Assembly (NCBI GenBank): GCA_964345005.1
Contig: CAYFPQ010000001.1
Location: 1-64,000 of the forward strand
Reading direction: 5' to 3'
Origin: JABMPJ01 sp964345005
GTDB taxonomy: Bacteria; Verrucomicrobiota; Kiritimatiellia; UBA8416; JABMPJ01
DNA length: 64,000 nucleotides
Position 1 is the stretch's first letter; each line of letters opens with the position of its first letter. Positions 60,648 through 64,000 of this stretch are shown one piece after another. Position numbers and translations under genes: made by a program. The notes under the pieces were generated by a model, which worked only from the letters and a program-made list of their open reading frames with translations, searched no databases and was not told the origin of the DNA.

Positions 60648-63600
60648 ATGAGACGAGTGCTGTTTCTGTTGTTGGCTGCTGCAAGTGTGATGGCTCAGGG
60701 CGTCTCGGGCTATACCGTGACAGACGGCCCAGAGAATGCATGGCGCTATTCTTGCAAAGGACAAATGAGCGGGTCTACGACGTGGTATGCGTCGAGCCCC
60801 GCTGACCTTGAAGGAATAACGTTCGAAGGATACGTCACGTATGCCACTGGGTATCCCGGGTGGTTCACTACACCGAGCGGCGATCAGTTTCGTGTCATCG
60901 AGACATGGGTGGTGTCGGACGCGGATGTCGTTCTGTCCCTCTCGGTGGGGGGTGGCGATGGACATTCGGTGTTCTTAGACGGTGTGTTTGTGGCCGGTGC
61001 CAGCCACGGGGTGGACCTAAACTCGGCCCTGGAGTTACAGGCGGGTGTCCCTCGTAAGTTGCTCCTGACATCCAACAATGCGGGTGGCGGATGGCACGTA
61101 AGGGTCTCGGCCCGTATCGGTGATGTGGGAGACTTTGTGCCCTTGGAGGACTTGCCGGGAATCAGTATCCATGCGGAAGGGGTGCCCGATGGCCCGACGA
61201 CGGCGTTTCTTGTTGCCGACAGTGCTTCTCTGACGGCCTCAGAGCGTGAGTTTCTCGCGATGGTTCGGGCAGGTGGCGATGTGGATGTACTGGATGCCGA
61301 CGATGTGAAGGGTGGAGGGGTGGACCTCTCTCGGTTCAATGCATTCTGCACGTTTGGATATGGTACGAGTGCGATCACCAGTGTTTTCGACCAGGTGTTC
61401 TGTGATCGGATTCTTGAGGCCGTTGAATCTGGCGCAACACTGGTCGTAAATCGCCAGGCAGAGGGGGCCTGTCTTCTGATCGCGGGGGGCTATTCGGGAG
61501 AAGGAGTAATTGGGAACTGGACTCCTGCCTATACGGATACACGATTTGTGACCGCCACTGCAGCAGGCGAGCCATTGATGGAAGGCGTGGTGCCGTATAC
61601 CGGGGATCCGAATGCCCACTCCGTGTTCTACTGGCACTCGGTTGAGTCGGAATCGATGATGTGGCGGGTCGAGAATGGGCGGACGTATAGTGGTTACTTC
61701 CAGCGTGGTCCGCACGTCCAGGAGCCTGACGGTCGTCTCACTGAGGGATTTACAGCCTCAACAGTTGTCTATGGCGGTCCACGGACGCCGTTCTGGTATC
61801 GTGGCGAGGGACGCGTTATCGAACTGTCGACTATTCATTGGACGTTTGATCAGGCAACAGGGGACGGTGGAACTGTGGGCCCGGCGGGGCAGCAGATACT
61901 AGCCAACATTGCTACGCTGCCGAGATTCGGTGATAGCGGTGTGGGGGATGACTTGGTGCTGCACTACGAGTTTGATGCGGATGACGGGGCGGTGGCCTTG
62001 GATTCGAGTGGGTATGGGCATACGGGGGATGTTCACAATGCTGTCTGGGTGGCTGATGGTCAGGCTGGCGGGGCGTTGCAGTTTGATGGGTACGGAGACT
62101 ATGTCCGCGTGCCGAACACAGACCTGCTGAATCCGACGCAGTTTACGGTGTGTGCATGGGCGCAAACTGATCTTGTCTCGGTCCCGTGGCCGGAGCGGGC
62201 GATCTGTGGGAAGCACGTGGCGGGAATCAACCAGCATTATTACTGGCTCATGCAAGCGGATGACAGGCTTCGCGTGACGATGGTTGGTGAGCCGGGGAGT
62301 GGAAACCCCAGCTACCTGTATGGTGATGTGGCCCCGCTGGTTCGGCAATGGGCGCATGTGGCGTTAACCTGTGACGGTTCGATGAAGCGGCTTTACGTTA
62401 ATGGGGTTCAGCAGGACGCAGTTCCAGAGAATACCTATAGTGGAAACCCCTATGACCTGCTGATCGGAGCAGGCGAATTCGCCTACGCGGGAGGTCCGCC
62501 GCAGCGCTGGTGGCAGGGCAAGATCGATGATTTCCGGCTCTATAACCGGGCTCTCACGCAGCAGGAGCTGGTTGAGCTGGTTGGAGATCCCGGCCCCGGC
62601 GAGTACGACGGCGTGGTCAGTGACGTTCTTGCAGTTGGTTGGGATGAGCGCGTGGGGTTGCGCTGGGTGGCTCCGGAGGATCCGGCTTCGTCCGCTTCGC
62701 TGGACTACGCCAGGACAAGCTCTGCGTTCGCAGGGGTTCGGGTTCAGATGACGGTGGGTGGGCCGCCGACGGGGCCGGACGATGGTGTTACTGTGTATGA
62801 TGGCGCACGGTCGACGACGGTGGTGACGGGGCTGACCGATGATGCCGTCTATGAGTTCGGGCTGTTTGCGTATGATGCCAGTGGCACGTTCGGGCCGGGA
62901 GTGTTTGCTGAGGCGATGCCCTATAACAAGACGCGGCCCACACTGGAATGGAAGCCTGTCGATGGGGCAACGTGGTACCGGATTCGGATGTTCGGGCGCG
63001 GGGGGCGGAATCTTGACCAGTGGCTGGAGCAGGCTGAGCCCGGCTGGCGGGTTGACCATGATCTGGCGCCGGGTCGTCACATGTACCAGGTGCGCGGCTG
63101 GGTGCCGATCAGTGGCCCGACACGCTGGTGTCGTCCGCGGCGTATCCGTATTCCGGCGCGTATTCCGGAAGCTGCCCCGGCGACGGTGTCGCCGCGGGGT
63201 GACGTGTTGTCGAGTCAGGTCCGGTTCGTGTGGGACTGGGTGGAAGATGCCATCTGGTATGAGGTACAAATTCGCATCGAGGGTGGTGTGTGGACGGCGT
63301 TCTGGGTGCAGGATGTGCTGGAACGTTCGGTGGCGGGATTGCCGTGGGATGTCGAGGGCAAGTGGCGGGTCCGGGCTTGCGGTCTGGATGGACGCGGACG
63401 TTGGAGCGAGTGGCTGGCTTTCGAGCATGAGGAGGACGGTGGCGGGGATGGCGACGACTTCATTGGCGTAGGTGACGATGACGACGACGATGACGACGAT
63501 GATGACGACGACGATGACGACGACGATGACGATGCTCCAGGGGCGGGCATAACCATAGAGTACATCAGTGATGCCGGGGGGATCGTGTATGATCTGGAAC

Positions 63601-63854
63601 CGTTTACGCTTTATGGCGACGAGGTGGAACCAGGGCTTCGGCTATCCACGGCGCCGTCGGTGCCCGGTTCAGGCCAGGTCGTGCTGACATGGGAATCGGA
63701 ACCGGGAACAACCTATACGGTCTACGGATGCACGAATCTCCTTGGAGACCAATGGCAACCGGTCGAGACACTGGTCGGGGATGGGACAGAACTGGAGTTC
63801 CGGCACACCAGCAGCATAGCCCCCATGATGTTCTACCGGTTGGGTGCCGAGTAG
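60648..63854 (+). CDS. large secreted LamG protein with poly-Asp linker
   Basis: 1068 residues from ATG 60648, which has AAGGAG eight bases upstream. A signal peptide is seen (RRVLFLLLAAASVMAQGVSG). The N-terminal third holds a beta-rich domain and a GATase-like segment (DGPTTAFLVADSASLTASE). A LamG/concanavalin lectin-like domain spans about 434-646 (LVLHYEFDADDGAVALDSSG ... GKIDDFRLYNRALTQQEL). Fn3-like domains follow. A run of 20 Asp at 943-962 then leads to a C-terminal domain (VVLTWESEPGTTYTVYGCTN). The gene is divergent from GH172. Confidence 0.8.
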   Translation: MRRVLFLLLAAASVMAQGVSGYTVTDGPENAWRYSCKGQMSGSTTWYASSPADLEGITFEGYVTYATGYPGWFTTPSGDQFRVIETWVVSDADVVLSLSVGGGDGHSVFLDGVFVAGASHGVDLNSALELQAGVPRKLLLTSNNAGGGWHVRVSARIGDVGDFVPLEDLPGISIHAEGVPDGPTTAFLVADSASLTASEREFLAMVRAGGDVDVLDADDVKGGGVDLSRFNAFCTFGYGTSAITSVFDQVFCDRILEAVESGATLVVNRQAEGACLLIAGGYSGEGVIGNWTPAYTDTRFVTATAAGEPLMEGVVPYTGDPNAHSVFYWHSVESESMMWRVENGRTYSGYFQRGPHVQEPDGRLTEGFTASTVVYGGPRTPFWYRGEGRVIELSTIHWTFDQATGDGGTVGPAGQQILANIATLPRFGDSGVGDDLVLHYEFDADDGAVALDSSGYGHTGDVHNAVWVADGQAGGALQFDGYGDYVRVPNTDLLNPTQFTVCAWAQTDLVSVPWPERAICGKHVAGINQHYYWLMQADDRLRVTMVGEPGSGNPSYLYGDVAPLVRQWAHVALTCDGSMKRLYVNGVQQDAVPENTYSGNPYDLLIGAGEFAYAGGPPQRWWQGKIDDFRLYNRALTQQELVELVGDPGPGEYDGVVSDVLAVGWDERVGLRWVAPEDPASSASLDYARTSSAFAGVRVQMTVGGPPTGPDDGVTVYDGARSTTVVTGLTDDAVYEFGLFAYDASGTFGPGVFAEAMPYNKTRPTLEWKPVDGATWYRIRMFGRGGRNLDQWLEQAEPGWRVDHDLAPGRHMYQVRGWVPISGPTRWCRPRRIRIPARIPEAAPATVSPRGDVLSSQVRFVWDWVEDAIWYEVQIRIEGGVWTAFWVQDVLERSVAGLPWDVEGKWRVRACGLDGRGRWSEWLAFEHEEDGGGDGDDFIGVGDDDDDDDDDDDDDDDDDDDDAPGAGITIEYISDAGGIVYDLEPFTLYGDEVEPGLRLSTAPSVPGSGQVVLTWESEPGTTYTVYGCTNLLGDQWQPVETLVGDGTELEFRHTSSIAPMMFYRLGAE

Positions 63855-63865
63855 CAGCGCGCTCC

Positions 63866-64000
63866 CGGGGCAAAAAGAGTCAATGATGCCCACGGAGTCA
63901 TGAGGGTCGACGGCGGCTACCAACTCACTGCCGGTTGCCTTGATAGCGGCCAGGTGCCTGGGGGCAATGAAGCCCGCGGCGCCAATCAGGGCAAATCTCT
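63866..64000 (-). pseudogene. N-terminal fragment of a WlbA/WbpB-like dehydrogenase, runs off right edge
   Basis: The minus strand from the window edge reads RFALIGAAGFIAPRHLAAIK, ATGSELVAAVDPHDSVGIID and SFCPGS, the start of the UDP-GlcNAcA 3-dehydrogenase (Gfo/Idh/MocA) family. After about 45 residues the sequence no longer matches and the frame continues antisense into the LamG gene. It is therefore a truncated remnant. Its start lies beyond the window. Confidence 0.65.

Noticed and set aside
62364..63428. 354-residue Pro/Arg/His-rich frame antisense to the LamG gene
   Set aside because: Composition typical of an antisense shadow; no start or family.

Overview
The window looks like a scaffolded chromosome piece from an uncultured bacterium, most plausibly of the PVC group (Verrucomicrobiota or Kiritimatiellota). 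Support for that is indirect: a pyrophosphate-type phosphofructokinase, a Pkn-type Ser/Thr kinase with DWG instead of DFG fused to a WD40 propeller, a GH172 (DUF2961) lipoprotein, a very large secreted LamG protein, and many small interspersed palindromes. Two runs of ten Ns (7850-7859, 24472-24481) are assembly gaps. No rRNA, prophage or insertion-sequence transposase was recognised. One tRNA (Glu, TTC) is present.

Region 1 (1-17,700) is mostly housekeeping: thiD, a beta-CASP metallo-hydrolase, a divergent pair of signalling kinases (FHA-GAF-histidine kinase and WD40 Ser/Thr kinase), a HAD-like protein, recD2, an M20 peptidase, a lone receiver protein, purM, a PPi-dependent pfp, tRNA-Glu, a Nudix hydrolase and a PilZ protein. 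A headless metallophosphoesterase fragment lies at the left edge.

Region 2 (17,800-20,830) holds the most unusual structure. A PaaX/Cas2-fold gene begins at one copy of a palindromic repeat and ends inside another; a third copy upstream encodes the same C-terminal tail, like the scar of an earlier element end. A MORC-like GHKL ATPase follows.

Region 3 (21,000-46,660) is a surface-polysaccharide locus interrupted at 23.6-29.7 kb by a toxin/ATPase island (two DUF4143 ATPases, a DUF234 ATPase, a Fic protein, and a DUF433/DUF5615 pair with a broken toxin). The glycan genes include several glycosyltransferases, asnB-type amidotransferase, methyltransferases, a CDP-alcohol phosphotransferase coupled to a cytidylyltransferase-HAD fusion, and a minus-strand set (DegT aminotransferase, WbqC, TylF-like methyltransferase, radical SAM, BKACE/DUF849, NeuD-like acyltransferase, methyltransferase) that reads like a pathway for a rare acylated or methylated amino sugar. 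A flippase at 56.9 kb and a truncated WlbA/WbpB-like dehydrogenase at the right edge probably belong to the same theme.

Region 4 (46,700-56,840) is a second accessory island: two HEPN/MNT pairs, a YfhO-like membrane protein whose reading frame has absorbed several interspersed repeats, two more DUF4143 ATPases, a solitary HicB, a truncated zeta-like kinase with its partner, an AAA ATPase remnant and a second Fic protein. Region 5 (56,860-64,000) has the flippase, the GH172 lipoprotein and the LamG protein. At least six repeat families are scattered between genes; several sit exactly at breakpoints of damaged genes, which suggests they mediate or mark rearrangement.
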